From Bacteroidetes bacterium UBA2364 (lineage in GTDB: Bacteria; Bacteroidota; Rhodothermia; Rhodothermales; UBA2364), in assembly GCA_002344075.1 (NCBI GenBank), contig DDTM01000076.1, positions 5,384 through 69,383 on the forward strand: a stretch of DNA of 64,000 nucleotides, in the 5' to 3' direction. Made by a program: the position numbers and the translations under genes. Below, one piece after another: positions 26,718-35,387 of this stretch. The notes beneath the pieces were generated by a model. The model was not told the DNA's origin and did not search any database. It saw nothing but the letters and a program-made list of their open reading frames with translations. Numbering within the stretch: the first letter of the stretch is position 1; every line of letters starts with the position of its first letter.

Positions 26718-27452
26718 ATGGTTACATATCGTTTATTAATAGAATACGATGGCGCTTCCTTTGCTGGATGGCAAATTCAGGAGAACCAAATGACCATACA
26801 GGGGGCCCTTGAAAAAGCGCTTTATGTCTTATTTAGGCAGGATATAAGATTGGTTGGGTCGGGTAGAACAGACGCGGGAGTACATGCACGTGGACAAATG
26901 GCCCATTTTGTGGCACCACGTTTTATTGAACCATACCGTCTGAGAAAATCATTAAATGGCCTTGTGCCTGCAACCATTGCTATCCGCTCCGTGGAAGAAG
27001 CGCCAACTGGTTTCCATGCCCGCTTCGACGCAACAGAGCGCGGGTATCGGTATCGAATATCAACCGAACCATTTACCTTGGAACGCGGCTTTCGTTGGCT
27101 GGTAAGACCTGTTCCAAACATAGACCAGATGAACCAAGCCGCCCATTTTTTGGTAGGGGAACACCATTTTGGCTCATTCTGCATTACCCAATCCGAAACC
27201 CAAAACCGGATTTGTTTGGTTAGCCGTGCAGAATGGACTTCGGAAGCCACCGAAGGTTTTTATTGTTTTGAAATTGCTGCCAATCGTTTTCTACATGGGA
27301 TGGTGCGTACCATTGTGGGAACGTTGGTGGAGGTAGGGCATGGTAAACGAAGCCCAGAATCCCTTAAAACCATTCTTGCCGCACAGGACCGTCGGAGGGC
27401 TGGATATGCAGCACCGGCACATGGTTTGGTGCTGGAATATGTCCGCTATTAA
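26718..27452 (+). CDS. truA: tRNA pseudouridine(38-40) synthase
   Basis: A 244-aa protein of normal TruA length. The catalytic Asp lies in GSGRTDAGVHARGQMAHF, near residue 55. The N-terminus LLIEYDGASFAGWQ and the later segments FHARFDATERGYRYRI and RFLHGMVRTIVGTLVEVG are family hallmarks. It modifies uridines in the anticodon arm. It is divergent from aroK and 12 bp before the Kelch lipoprotein gene. Confidence 0.96.
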   Translation: MVTYRLLIEYDGASFAGWQIQENQMTIQGALEKALYVLFRQDIRLVGSGRTDAGVHARGQMAHFVAPRFIEPYRLRKSLNGLVPATIAIRSVEEAPTGFHARFDATERGYRYRISTEPFTLERGFRWLVRPVPNIDQMNQAAHFLVGEHHFGSFCITQSETQNRICLVSRAEWTSEATEGFYCFEIAANRFLHGMVRTIVGTLVEVGHGKRSPESLKTILAAQDRRRAGYAAPAHGLVLEYVRY

Positions 27453-27464
27453 TCTGCCATAACT

Positions 27465-28823
27465 ATGTCTTATTTGGTTGATCAACGAATTTATACTCTC
27501 TTTTTGCTGTCGCTTATAATTCTACTTACGGGGTGCGAGCGTGAGTTCATTGAACCTAAAGCCCCTGGTATTAAAGTTTTTTCGCCGCAAAATCCAGATG
27601 TTGTGGTGGATGATTTTACTATTTTTGTTTCTGTAGAAGCCTCTTCGTTCCAAGACATTGAAAGCGTTACTATACGTGGCAATGCGGTTGCCTTCAACCG
27701 GTCCAATGGTAGATGGGAAGGCAATGTCGGCCTTAAAGCGGGTGTGAATACCATTGTAATAGCTGCAACCGATATAGATGGTTTGGTGGCGCGGGATACG
27801 CTCCAGATTCTTCGATTGTACCCTCGTCTTGCTCTCGGTTCGATCAAAATACCCTATGCCGTTGGTGGGCACAGCGCTACCCTGTTGCCAACGGGGGAGC
27901 TGCTTATCTCTGGTGGTGCCAAAAACTATGATGAGCCGGCAATAAACGAAGCCTTTGTGATTGATCCACAAAATGAGTCGCCACAGTTGACCCGTGGCCG
28001 TATGGTTGCTGCTCGTACTGGACATGCGACTGTCGTTTTGCCGGATGGTCGGGCGCTCCTGTTGGGCGGAAGCCGGAGGGATAACCCGGTGACCATAAAT
28101 GACTTGGTGGAAACCGTAGAAGTCTATGATCCTGAATTAGAAGTGTTTTCGCCGGTGCCGGTAGGTTTTAACGACCCTATTCGTAGGACACACCACGCCG
28201 CATACACAATGCCTGATCCTCAAAAACCGAAAGACTTGCTTATTTACCTTTTTGGTGGGCGTGGTGATATTCGTTATGGTACCTCGCCTACACTTGGTAC
28301 ACGGCAGGATTTACGGGTATTCCGCTTCCGAAACGATTCTTTGTTGGCCGTCGGACCCACGTTTGGATTTATTTTTAAGCCGATGGAAGGGCCAAGCCTC
28401 ATTCGGTATCTCACCCTGAACAATCCTACAGAACATCGTTTTCTGATCACTGGTGCACGTTTTTCGAGCACCTCCGTACCCTCGTCGGCTAATTTCCGCC
28501 TTTATCAACGCGGTACCTCTCTCACCGAAGTGCCTATGGCCGCTTTTAAATCGTCAAGAATCCGTCATAGTAGTAGCATTTTACCCAATAATGTCATAAT
28601 TTTCATGGGTGGCGTAGTCAATGCACCCAGCGATGCATTGAGGAGCATCGAGGCTTATGCACCACTCTCCCAAAAAATGTATCGTTTTGGCGAAACCGTT
28701 TTTTTACCCGAACGGCGTTTTGGCCATACTGCAACTAATTGGACAAATGGACGAATATTGGTGGTAGGGGGATTTGACCAAAATGGGAACGCCCTCTCTA
28801 GCTTGCACTATTGGACGTTTTAA
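27465..28823 (+). CDS. Kelch-repeat lipoprotein
   Basis: A 452-aa protein with a lipoprotein signal whose lipobox LLTGC places the lipidated Cys near residue 24. Residues about 35-115 resemble an immunoglobulin-like fold (FVSVEASSFQDIESVTIRG). The rest carries Kelch-type propeller blades, seen in GGHSATLLPTGELLISGG, RTGHATVVLPDGRALLLGG and RFGHTATNWTNGRILVVGG. No enzyme centre of galactose-oxidase type is evident. It probably serves as a surface or periplasmic binding protein. It lies 12 bp after truA and is likely co-transcribed. Confidence 0.82.
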   Translation: MSYLVDQRIYTLFLLSLIILLTGCEREFIEPKAPGIKVFSPQNPDVVVDDFTIFVSVEASSFQDIESVTIRGNAVAFNRSNGRWEGNVGLKAGVNTIVIAATDIDGLVARDTLQILRLYPRLALGSIKIPYAVGGHSATLLPTGELLISGGAKNYDEPAINEAFVIDPQNESPQLTRGRMVAARTGHATVVLPDGRALLLGGSRRDNPVTINDLVETVEVYDPELEVFSPVPVGFNDPIRRTHHAAYTMPDPQKPKDLLIYLFGGRGDIRYGTSPTLGTRQDLRVFRFRNDSLLAVGPTFGFIFKPMEGPSLIRYLTLNNPTEHRFLITGARFSSTSVPSSANFRLYQRGTSLTEVPMAAFKSSRIRHSSSILPNNVIIFMGGVVNAPSDALRSIEAYAPLSQKMYRFGETVFLPERRFGHTATNWTNGRILVVGGFDQNGNALSSLHYWTF

Positions 28824-28827
28824 TGCT

Positions 28828-29022
28828 ATGAAAACTAGTTTACAACATATTCTTCGCCTACTCATGGTCGCCATTGTTCTCATGTCAGCCTTTTCGCTCT
28901 TGGGCGTGGTAGTGGATATTGCCCAGACACTCTTAGGCATCAGTTTACGTATGCTCGTCTTGCTTTTGGTGGTCTTTATTGTTTTGGGCGTGGTGAATGG
29001 AGTTTTAAATCGCAAGAAATAA
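28828..29022 (+). CDS. Small two-helix membrane protein
   Basis: A 64-aa protein starting at ATG 28828, 4 bp after the Kelch gene stop. Two hydrophobic helices (LLMVAIVLMSAFSLLGVVV and MLVLLLVVFIVLGVVNGVL) are separated by a short polar turn, and the C-terminus is basic (NRKK), which suggests it faces the cytoplasm. No family recognised. Tight spacing and codon use like its neighbours support a real gene, closed by the hairpin at 29043. Confidence 0.6.
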   Translation: MKTSLQHILRLLMVAIVLMSAFSLLGVVVDIAQTLLGISLRMLVLLLVVFIVLGVVNGVLNRKK

Positions 29023-29042
29023 ATGGTTTCGTTATAAATTGT

Positions 29043-29077
29043 AAATCCTCTGGCTTTTGTTGACGGGGGATTTTTTT
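29043..29077 (+). terminator. Rho-independent terminator
   Basis: Arms AAATCCTC (29043-29050) and GGGGATTT (29066-29073) with one G-T pair, a 15-nt loop and a T run to 29077. It ends the truA-Kelch-membrane protein run. Confidence 0.7.
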
Positions 29078-29152
29078 GTCTTGCTCATTTCCTGTCAAGA
29101 GCCAGTCTTTACTACAAACAGCATCGTATCTTAGATGCTAAAAAGTGCTGAT

Positions 29153-29647
29153 ATGTCTTTGGATAGCTTGCTGAATACTGAAAAACGCTGGATGAAGTAC
29201 GCCTTGAAAGAAGCGGAACGAGCTGCGCAAGCGGGAGAAGTACCTGTTGGCGCTGTGGTGGTGAAAGAAGGGGTGATTATCGGGCGTGGTCATAATCAAG
29301 TGGAACAATTACAAGATCCTACGGCCCATGCCGAAATTTTGGCCATTACGGCTGCCTGTGAAACTCTTGGAACCAAATGGCTGTATGGCTGCACGCTCTA
29401 TGTAACGCTGGAGCCTTGTCCGATGTGTTCGGGTGCTTTGGTGATGGCACGCCTTGCCCGATTGGTTTTTGGGGCCTTCGATGAAAAAGCAGGGTGCTGT
29501 GGGACGCTGCATAATTTGGTTCAAGATAAGCGCTTTAACCACCGGATGGAGGTTGTATCAGGTGTGGAGGCAGACCTTTCGGCAAAACTACTTAAGACGT
29601 TTTTTCATCAGCAACGTATGCGGCCAGAAAACGCCCAAAACAATTAA
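29153..29647 (+). CDS. tadA: tRNA-specific adenosine deaminase
   Basis: A 164-aa deaminase that converts A34 of tRNA-Arg to inosine. The zinc site is complete: HAEILAI (His and the catalytic Glu) and EPCPMCSGAL (two Cys). Early VPVGAVVV and late GCCGTLHNLVQDKRFNH segments are typical of TadA. The ATG at 29153 is preferred. One at 29135 would add 6 residues, but a possible -7 element TATCTTAG overlaps it. The gene precedes the reductase gene by 13 bp. Confidence 0.92.
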   Translation: MSLDSLLNTEKRWMKYALKEAERAAQAGEVPVGAVVVKEGVIIGRGHNQVEQLQDPTAHAEILAITAACETLGTKWLYGCTLYVTLEPCPMCSGALVMARLARLVFGAFDEKAGCCGTLHNLVQDKRFNHRMEVVSGVEADLSAKLLKTFFHQQRMRPENAQNN

Positions 29648-29660
29648 TCGTTTATTTAAA

Positions 29661-30629
29661 ATGCACGATATAGTAATTATTGGAGCTGGGCCACTGGGTC
29701 TTGCCTGTGGGATTGCCGCCAAGCGTGCCGGTCTTTCGCATCTGATCCTCGAAAAAGGGGCTTTGGTGCATTCATTTGTCGGGTATCCTACTGACTTAGA
29801 GTTTTTTTCCACGCCAGAATTGTTAGAAATTGGTGGCATTCCTTTTACCACACGCCATTATAAACCAGTTCGTGCGGAGGCTTTGGAATATTACCGCCAT
29901 GTAGCACGAGTGGAAGACCTTCGCATCCGCTTATACGAGCGGGTACTTGAAATCGGCGGAGAAGTAGGAGGATTTCGCATCCAAACGGGAAAAGGATTAT
30001 ACCATTCAAGGCATGTGGTAATTGCTACGGGTTTTTTTGATTGTCCGAATCCATTAGATGTACGGGGAAGCGATCTCTCCAAAGTTATCCACTACTACAA
30101 AGAGCCTTTTGCATATGCCCAGCAAAAAGTGGCGGTAATTGGTGCCAAAAACTCTGCTGCAAAGGCGGCATTAGACCTTTATCGTCATGGTGCGGAAGTT
30201 TCGCTGGTGATTCGAGGAGCGGAAATTTCGGATAAGGTGAAATATTGGATTAAGCCAGATTTAGAGAACAGAATTCAAGAAGGGGCTATTCAAGCCTATT
30301 ATCACTCGACGGTACAAGAGATTACGGAACGCCATCTTGCCCTCCAGACGCCTGCGGGGGAAGTGGTTTTGGAGAACGATTGGGTTTTTGCCATGACGGG
30401 ATATCGGCCAGACTTCGAGATGCTGCGCCAATTTGGACTGGCTTTTGAGCCGGATGTTTGGCAGACGCCCATACACAACCGGGCAACCATGGAAAGCAAC
30501 CGGGCCGGGGTTTATCTTGCGGGCGTGGTTTGCGGCGGATTGCGCACCAATGTTTGGTTTATCGAAAATAGCCGCATTCATGCTGATATGATTGTGACAG
30601 ATATTCTTCAAAAGAGCAGCCTGGCTTAA
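29661..30629 (+). CDS. ypdA: YpdA-family FAD/NAD(P) reductase
   Basis: A 322-aa two-dinucleotide-domain flavoprotein. The start at 29661 (MHDIVIIGAGPLGLACG) places the FAD-binding GxGxxG at the N-terminus. The second Rossmann motif is AVIGAKNSAAKAALDL, and a late segment VYLAGVVCGG closes the FAD site. It lacks the CxxC of thioredoxin reductase, as known for YpdA, the bacillithiol-disulfide reductase. This points to bacillithiol use in this organism, though the thiol cannot be proven from this gene alone. It lies 13 bp after tadA and overlaps the convergent cytochrome gene by 4 bp at the stops. Confidence 0.85.
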   Translation: MHDIVIIGAGPLGLACGIAAKRAGLSHLILEKGALVHSFVGYPTDLEFFSTPELLEIGGIPFTTRHYKPVRAEALEYYRHVARVEDLRIRLYERVLEIGGEVGGFRIQTGKGLYHSRHVVIATGFFDCPNPLDVRGSDLSKVIHYYKEPFAYAQQKVAVIGAKNSAAKAALDLYRHGAEVSLVIRGAEISDKVKYWIKPDLENRIQEGAIQAYYHSTVQEITERHLALQTPAGEVVLENDWVFAMTGYRPDFEMLRQFGLAFEPDVWQTPIHNRATMESNRAGVYLAGVVCGGLRTNVWFIENSRIHADMIVTDILQKSSLA

Positions 30630-32785
30630 GGGGCCTGCAAGACTTGTTGGGCCATTCCATTTCTGGGGTCAATCACCAAAGTACGTTTTGCCATCGCAAC
30701 GGCATCTGCTTTACTTCCTAATTGGTAATAAACAGCAGCCAAGGTTCCCATCGTTACTGCATTATTCGGAACCAATTGCGCCGATTGTTCCAAGAGCGTT
30801 TTTGCTTCTGCAAAGCGGTTGGTTTGGATATAAAGTGAAGCCAAATTGTTTAGCATAGCCGCATTATTTGGGTTCAGGCGTGTGGTACGCCGGAACATTT
30901 GTTCGGCCTCTTTTAGTGCGCCTCTTTTCGCAAACAGAACTCCCAGATTTCCCAAGCCATTGATGTGATCAGGATTGAGTCGCACGGCTTGTAAAAGGTA
31001 TTTCTCGGCTTCTACGGTATTGTTTTGTTTAAAGAAAAGCGTCCCAAGGTTGTAATTGGCTTCGGTTTGCCACGGGTCTTCGGCAACGGCGGCCTTGTAC
31101 GCCACAATCGCTTCGTCTAATCTGCCTTGTGCTTCTAGCAAGCGTCCTAAATTAGTGCGGATATTGGCTGCTACAGGTTGTATTTCCAATGCCTTACGAT
31201 ATAATTTCTCTGCCTCGTTGACTGGTCTTCCTGCAGCCTCATATGCCTGTGCCAATCCATTTAGCCGTTCTGGAATGCCACTGTTCAGCGCATTTGCCTT
31301 TTCCATCCACGAGATGGCCTCGTCGAAAGCACCCTGAAGAAAAAGTGCATAACCCAGTGAAAACATGGCCTCGCCCATCTTGGGGAAGTTTGGCAAACGT
31401 TCCCTGAGCAAGTCAATACCTTTCTGTAATAAATCTTCCCGATCCATCCGACGACCATATACCATATACGCCATGCCTATATAAATATCGGCTTCAGGAG
31501 ACTTGTCAGGAAAGTGAGGCCTTAATTCAATTGGGCCTGTCTTTGCCGATTCCTCATATCGCACTTTGCCTGAACGAACCACACGGACCAAATGGTCTGT
31601 AAATGAGGAATGCGGTGCATCTGCGGTTTGTGTTTTCGGCATGTGACATGAGATACAATTCGAAGTGATCTGATGATTTGTTTGTTCATTTCCAGCCACC
31701 TTTGCGGGTAAAGTTGTTGCAGGATGGCATGAAAGGCATTTCTGATTAAAATATTCGGTACCTTTTTCCCTGAAACCCTCGTGTGGATCGTGGCAAGTGG
31801 TGCAGTCCATTGGTTTCTTGGTAGAAACAGAGCCTACAAAACAAGCACTTTCTTTCATCCGGTCGGCATGAGAAACCACCGAAATTTGGCCATTTGCATC
31901 TGCATTGGCTACTTTAAACACCGAAACATGGGTGGATAATACCATCGAAGGGCGAAAATCAAAGGCTTTCACTCCTTCGCGCAAGAGCGAAACAGGCCCA
32001 TGTAAGTGGCATTGCTGACACACATCTAAACGGCGGTCTAAGGCAAGATGTTTGGGATTAACAATGGTATAATCCGTCCCTTTAAAGTCCGGGTCTGCTG
32101 TCCGCTCTTCAACGTGCAGAGAACCCGGTCCATGGCAGCGTTCACAACTGATTCCTTGTGGCATTTTGGTGTATTTCCCTTCAACAAAGGGCACAGTTTC
32201 TGGGTAGGAATTGTGACAGGCCATGCAGCGATCTGGTATCTCGCGGTTAAAACGAGCGTTTTTTTCTTTGTATCCGGGACTGAAAGACCATTTCTTTTGT
32301 TGTGTGTACCAAGTTAGCGGAAGTTCATAATGCCGCCCATTTTCTACGGTAATATAGGTACGTGCTGCAGTGCCGCTCCCTACCACGTATTTCATTTCAC
32401 GTATAAGCGAAGGGGTCTTTTCTCCATTTTCTAAGCGGTATTCTTCTTGAAAAAATTTTCCGCCTTCACGAAATGGACGGTAATAATAGCCGGTGGTCTC
32501 GTGGAAAATGGGTGCGGTATCAAAGTTTTCGACCGTATTGGCACTCGTCAACGCATAAAAGGAGTTGGCCATTCCATGCGATTCGTAGCGAGCAACCAGG
32601 TCTTCGTGGCAATTGGCACAGGATTCGTCACCTACAAACGATGCTCCGAGGTTTTTAAATGGGTTAGGAGTCGTCGCAAGGTCAGATTCTTCCGAACCTG
32701 TCTGGCAGGCTGCGACGAAAAAAAACATCCCCAACACCAAGAAGGGGAGGAGTATCCAAGAAATGCGAATGGCAAGACGATTCAT
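30626..32785 (-). CDS. Seven-haem c-type cytochrome with C-terminal TPRs (lipoprotein)
   Basis: A 719-aa exported protein. The signal ends in a lipobox-like FVAAC. The start at 32785 is chosen. An ATG three codons earlier is possible. Seven CxxCH haem sites are seen in order: CANCH, CMACH, CERCH, CQQCH, CTTCH, CLSCH and CISCH, all in the first 360 residues, as in cytochrome c554/DmsE-like domains. Residues about 440-719 are tandem TPRs (EEAI-, AEKYLLQAVRLNPDHINGLGNLG-type units). Such fusions are thought to serve periplasmic electron transfer with partner docking through the TPRs. No redox partner gene is adjacent. Confidence 0.9.
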   Translation of the reverse strand: MNRLAIRISWILLPFLVLGMFFFVAACQTGSEESDLATTPNPFKNLGASFVGDESCANCHEDLVARYESHGMANSFYALTSANTVENFDTAPIFHETTGYYYRPFREGGKFFQEEYRLENGEKTPSLIREMKYVVGSGTAARTYITVENGRHYELPLTWYTQQKKWSFSPGYKEKNARFNREIPDRCMACHNSYPETVPFVEGKYTKMPQGISCERCHGPGSLHVEERTADPDFKGTDYTIVNPKHLALDRRLDVCQQCHLHGPVSLLREGVKAFDFRPSMVLSTHVSVFKVANADANGQISVVSHADRMKESACFVGSVSTKKPMDCTTCHDPHEGFREKGTEYFNQKCLSCHPATTLPAKVAGNEQTNHQITSNCISCHMPKTQTADAPHSSFTDHLVRVVRSGKVRYEESAKTGPIELRPHFPDKSPEADIYIGMAYMVYGRRMDREDLLQKGIDLLRERLPNFPKMGEAMFSLGYALFLQGAFDEAISWMEKANALNSGIPERLNGLAQAYEAAGRPVNEAEKLYRKALEIQPVAANIRTNLGRLLEAQGRLDEAIVAYKAAVAEDPWQTEANYNLGTLFFKQNNTVEAEKYLLQAVRLNPDHINGLGNLGVLFAKRGALKEAEQMFRRTTRLNPNNAAMLNNLASLYIQTNRFAEAKTLLEQSAQLVPNNAVTMGTLAAVYYQLGSKADAVAMAKRTLVIDPRNGMAQQVLQAP

Positions 32786-32997
32786 AGTGTGCAATTGAAT
32801 GATCTAATAATTTAGGATTTTCGGATGCGTCATACAAATTTTTGTGTCTGATGGCTCCATTCGGAAGCAGTACTGCTGTTTTGGGATGGCCTTAGCGCAA
32901 TTGCGTTTTTTGGATATAAGTTATGTTAGGAGGAAGGCGACTATTTTTTTATGTCTTCAGGTTGGAAAAGGCGGAGGAGCAGTATAGGTAAATCAAC

Positions 32998-33029
32998 AAA
33001 AAATGACACGCCTCTATCCGAAACGTGCC
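32998..33029 (-). terminator. Candidate terminator after serpin gene
   Basis: On the minus strand: GGCACG and CGTGTC arms (plus 33024-33029 and 33005-33010) with one G-U pair and a 13-nt loop, then AT followed by six T. Modest stem, suitable position 24 bp after the serpin stop. The remaining non-coding stretch 32786-32997 shows nothing else recognisable. Confidence 0.45.
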
Positions 33030-33052
33030 ACCGAGCATCGGGGGGGCTATAT

Positions 33053-34273
33053 TTAGCGGGTGGGATCTTGTATCCGGCCAAGGAACAGGATGGTTCCGGA
33101 AGACTTTTCACGGATTACAAAGAGGAAAGGGCGGTTAACTACCATTTGGGACATATTGGGGAAAGATGTCACTTCGATCCCAATACTGGTGACTGCCGCT
33201 GCCTCGGTCCCTTTTTCATTTACTTCGATAAATGTTTTATGCTTCACTTTACTAATGCTCAACCGAGCATCGGCAATGCCCGTGAAATCGGCTACACCAC
33301 CCATGAAGGCTTCTTTGATACCCAAAGATTGCAAAATATTATTCAGGGTCACTTCGTAAGCCGTTTTCCAACGTGGGAGTTGGAGTGCTATCTTTTGTTC
33401 TCGGAAAGCACTTTGCCAAATATCCCATTTGGAGGGCATCTCTGCAATTATGCTCTTCGGTGATTTACCCTCTTTGGGCAATAGAATCGTCATGGAATAA
33501 ATTTCGTCGCCATAAGGCAATTCTACCGCTTGGAATAGGTCGTTTTCTGCATAAGCCATTTGCCCCGTTTGTTTCATCATGGGAACGTTTGTGTTTGTTC
33601 CGGGAGATATGGCAAAGGGGGTATTAGATGTTTCTTTTTCGTCAAACTCCGTTGTCCAAGTTCCTTTAAAATACAAGGCATTCATCAAGAACATGACCTC
33701 GCTGGTGGAAATACTGTCCAAGATTTTGGCAATTTTTCCTTTTGTTGACGTATTGACCCAATTGTTGATGGTATTTACCGCAACAGGATCTTTAAAGTTT
33801 AGTGCTTCTACTTTTGCGTCGAAGTATGTTTGGTTGGAGGCAAGAAAATCTGGCTTTACGGCGGTACCAAATTGCCGGTCGTACCAAATGGCATTCGCGA
33901 TATTCATTTGTACTTTTGGATCTAATGTTGGTAATTGATCCAATAAAGCGCGATAGGTCTGGTTGATTTCTTCGGGAGAAAGCCCGGCGACTCCTAGGGT
34001 GCTTTCTATTTCTGTGCGGGTATTGCCTTTTGCACCATTTAGTGCAAGTCCAAAAGCCATAGAAACAGAAAGTGGGCTTACCACCACGTTGGGGTTTTGG
34101 GTTTCCTCTTTAAGCGTTTGATTCAATAAATCAAAGCCAAAGCGATTCGATTTTAGTGCGACTTTCTGCTGTGCGTCGCTGAGTTTAAGGGGTTGGGCTT
34201 GATTTTGTACGGCATCGCACCCCGATACCCAGAGCATTAGGCAAAGCCCCCCCATCCAGAGTAAGTTCTTCAT
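33053..34273 (-). CDS. Serpin-family protease inhibitor (lipoprotein)
   Basis: A 406-aa protein of full serpin length. The signal peptide ends with lipobox VSGC, so it is probably membrane-anchored. Serpin landmarks are NVVVSPLSVSMAFGLALNGAKG near the N-terminus, the shutter stretch VMFLMNALYFKGTW, and the C-terminal RPFLFVIREKSSGTILFLGRI. The hinge of the reactive loop reads EVNEKGTEAAAVTS, with the small residues (Gly, Thr, Ala) needed for loop insertion, so inhibition is plausible. Counting 17 residues from the hinge Glu puts the cleavage site at a Thr-Ser pair, but that count is approximate. It is last of a minus-strand group and has its own promoter match. Confidence 0.94.
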   Translation of the reverse strand: MKNLLWMGGLCLMLWVSGCDAVQNQAQPLKLSDAQQKVALKSNRFGFDLLNQTLKEETQNPNVVVSPLSVSMAFGLALNGAKGNTRTEIESTLGVAGLSPEEINQTYRALLDQLPTLDPKVQMNIANAIWYDRQFGTAVKPDFLASNQTYFDAKVEALNFKDPVAVNTINNWVNTSTKGKIAKILDSISTSEVMFLMNALYFKGTWTTEFDEKETSNTPFAISPGTNTNVPMMKQTGQMAYAENDLFQAVELPYGDEIYSMTILLPKEGKSPKSIIAEMPSKWDIWQSAFREQKIALQLPRWKTAYEVTLNNILQSLGIKEAFMGGVADFTGIADARLSISKVKHKTFIEVNEKGTEAAAVTSIGIEVTSFPNMSQMVVNRPFLFVIREKSSGTILFLGRIQDPTR

Positions 34274-34291
34274 AGAAAAGATCTGTAGAGT

Positions 34292-34324
34292 TGAATATAT
34301 ATGCGTGATTAGCGTTTTTTCAAA
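34292..34324 (-). promoter_or_regulatory. Promoter candidate for the serpin gene
   Basis: On the minus strand: TTTG (CAAA at 34321-34324), a 21-bp spacer, TATATTCA (34292-34299). The -33 element lies in the 3' end of the DUF6174 gene. The predicted leader is about 12 nt. Confidence 0.45.
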
Positions 34325-34764
34325 TTCTTGACGGTAGCCAAAAATTCGTCGTCGGCAATCATTTTGCTGTAATCGTATTGGATAGAAACTGGATAACCAT
34401 AGGTGCTATCGTATTCTACTTTTAGGAGTTCTGGTTTACGGTCAGACTCTTCCTCGATCCATGCCATCAATTCATCAATGGTCTGAAACCATTCTAATTC
34501 TATGCCAGTCCTTGGTTGACGGGTTTCCGGATTCAAAACCTGTACTACTTTGTTGTTTTCCACCACTACCAGCGATGGGCCTCGGAATGCACAGAAACAA
34601 GATTTTTCCCAAACAAATTCGTAATCGGTGAAATTGCTTGTTTTCCATTTTCCGGAGGCTGTTTCAAAGGATTTGAGTTTATTGGTTTGTTGAAGACTAT
34701 CACACCCTGTGAACCCGAATGCGGCAATCAGTACCCAAAACAAGGGCTTCATATAAAGTTTCAT
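34309..34764 (-). CDS. DUF6174-like lipoprotein
   Basis: A 151-aa lipoprotein with lipobox FTGC near residue 21. The mature part has the pattern I associate with DUF6174: DYEFVWEKSCFCAF (two Cys spaced by one residue), then PSLVVVENNKVVQVL, and near the end YDSTYGYPVSIQYDYSK followed by Asp-rich ADDEF. These small proteins are exported and of unknown function. It sits 35 bp before the serpin gene, reading the same way. Identification is from memory of the pattern only. Confidence 0.7.
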   Translation of the reverse strand: MKLYMKPLFWVLIAAFGFTGCDSLQQTNKLKSFETASGKWKTSNFTDYEFVWEKSCFCAFRGPSLVVVENNKVVQVLNPETRQPRTGIELEWFQTIDELMAWIEEESDRKPELLKVEYDSTYGYPVSIQYDYSKMIADDEFLATVKNLKKR

Positions 34765-34841
34765 GTACAGTTGATTTATGGTTTGTTAATGAGGTAGGTT
34801 GTTCTTTGGTGATACACGGCTATTCTTATGGATGACCAAAA

Positions 34842-34864
34842 GAAAAAAGCCCCGAAGGGCCTTT
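34842..34864 (-). terminator. Terminator with UUCG tetraloop
   Basis: Read on the minus strand: AAAG, a bulged G, CCC, TTCG loop, GGG, CTTT, then further T. The C(UUCG)G tetraloop is unusually stable. It lies 4 bp after the 64-aa gene at 34869-35063. Confidence 0.8.
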
Positions 34865-34868
34865 ACAT

Positions 34869-35063
34869 TCAAAGGGTTGATTTTGTTTGTTTTTCCTTAA
34901 AAATATTGTAAACCTTGGTGAGCCGATCGTCTGAAACCTGCTGCATATAGTCGGCAAGCTCCCGTCTTTGTGCTTCGGTTAATCGCTCATCTCCCAGTAT
35001 TTCAAGGTAAACTTTGGTCTTTTGAGCCGCCTCCCTTAAACGGCGCTTATAAGATTGCATCAT
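34869..35063 (-). CDS. Small charged helical protein
   Basis: A 64-aa protein, rich in Arg, Lys, Glu and Gln, predicted to be all-helical (RRLREAAQKTKVYLEIL, then TEAQRRELADYMQQVSDD). There is no signal peptide or membrane segment. I do not recognise the family. A strong terminator directly after its stop supports a real gene. Two ATG codons occur in tandem at the start. It is separated from the DUF6174 gene by that terminator, so it is its own transcript. Confidence 0.55.
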   Translation of the reverse strand: MMQSYKRRLREAAQKTKVYLEILGDERLTEAQRRELADYMQQVSDDRLTKVYNIFKEKQTKSTL

Positions 35064-35387
35064 GTAGGTTAAGTATATGTGGTAGTGGTGTGTATATTAG
35101 TTGAGGGCAGTATATACCTGCACATTTGGCTGTTTGTAAGCCATTAGCTATTGTAAGAACCAGCCAGAGAGGCTTTGTTCAAATGATGAGATGGAAATCG
35201 CGGATAGAAGATGAGATTTCAAAATAGATGAGATGGAAGATTGTAAGGTTTAACCATTGCTAATCAGAGCCTGTTAAGGGTAATCAAAAAAAGGATTTCA
35301 CGAAGTATGTTGTTCTCAGGTTTTGTTGTTCGGTTTCAAAAGTGTAACTTTAATCTTCTTCGCAAAATCCGATTAACCACAAAACAA
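35064..35387 (+). other. Intergenic region with short GATGAGAT repeats
   Basis: About 320 bp between divergent genes. GATGAGAT occurs three times (35185, 35210, 35227), and the first and third copies extend to GATGAGATGGAA. The spacing is uneven. No gene or RNA recognised. The right end holds the carboxypeptidase promoter (35321-35352). Confidence 0.5.
35321..35352 (+). promoter_or_regulatory. Promoter for the M14 carboxypeptidase gene
   Basis: TTTTG at 35321-35325, a 19-bp spacer and TAACTTTA at 35345-35352, a near-exact match to the Bacteroidota pattern TTTG, about 19 bp, TAnnTTTG. The predicted start lies about 30 nt before the ATG at 35388. It also decides against a start at 35307. Confidence 0.6.

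Noticed and set aside
32951..33463. Open frame of 170 codons on the plus strand
   Set aside because: It lies almost wholly antisense to the serpin gene, has no recognisable motif, and its product looks like a shadow of the other strand.
35185..35238. Three copies of GATGAGAT as a CRISPR-like or regulatory array
   Set aside because: Copies are too short and unevenly spaced, and there is no cas gene in the window.
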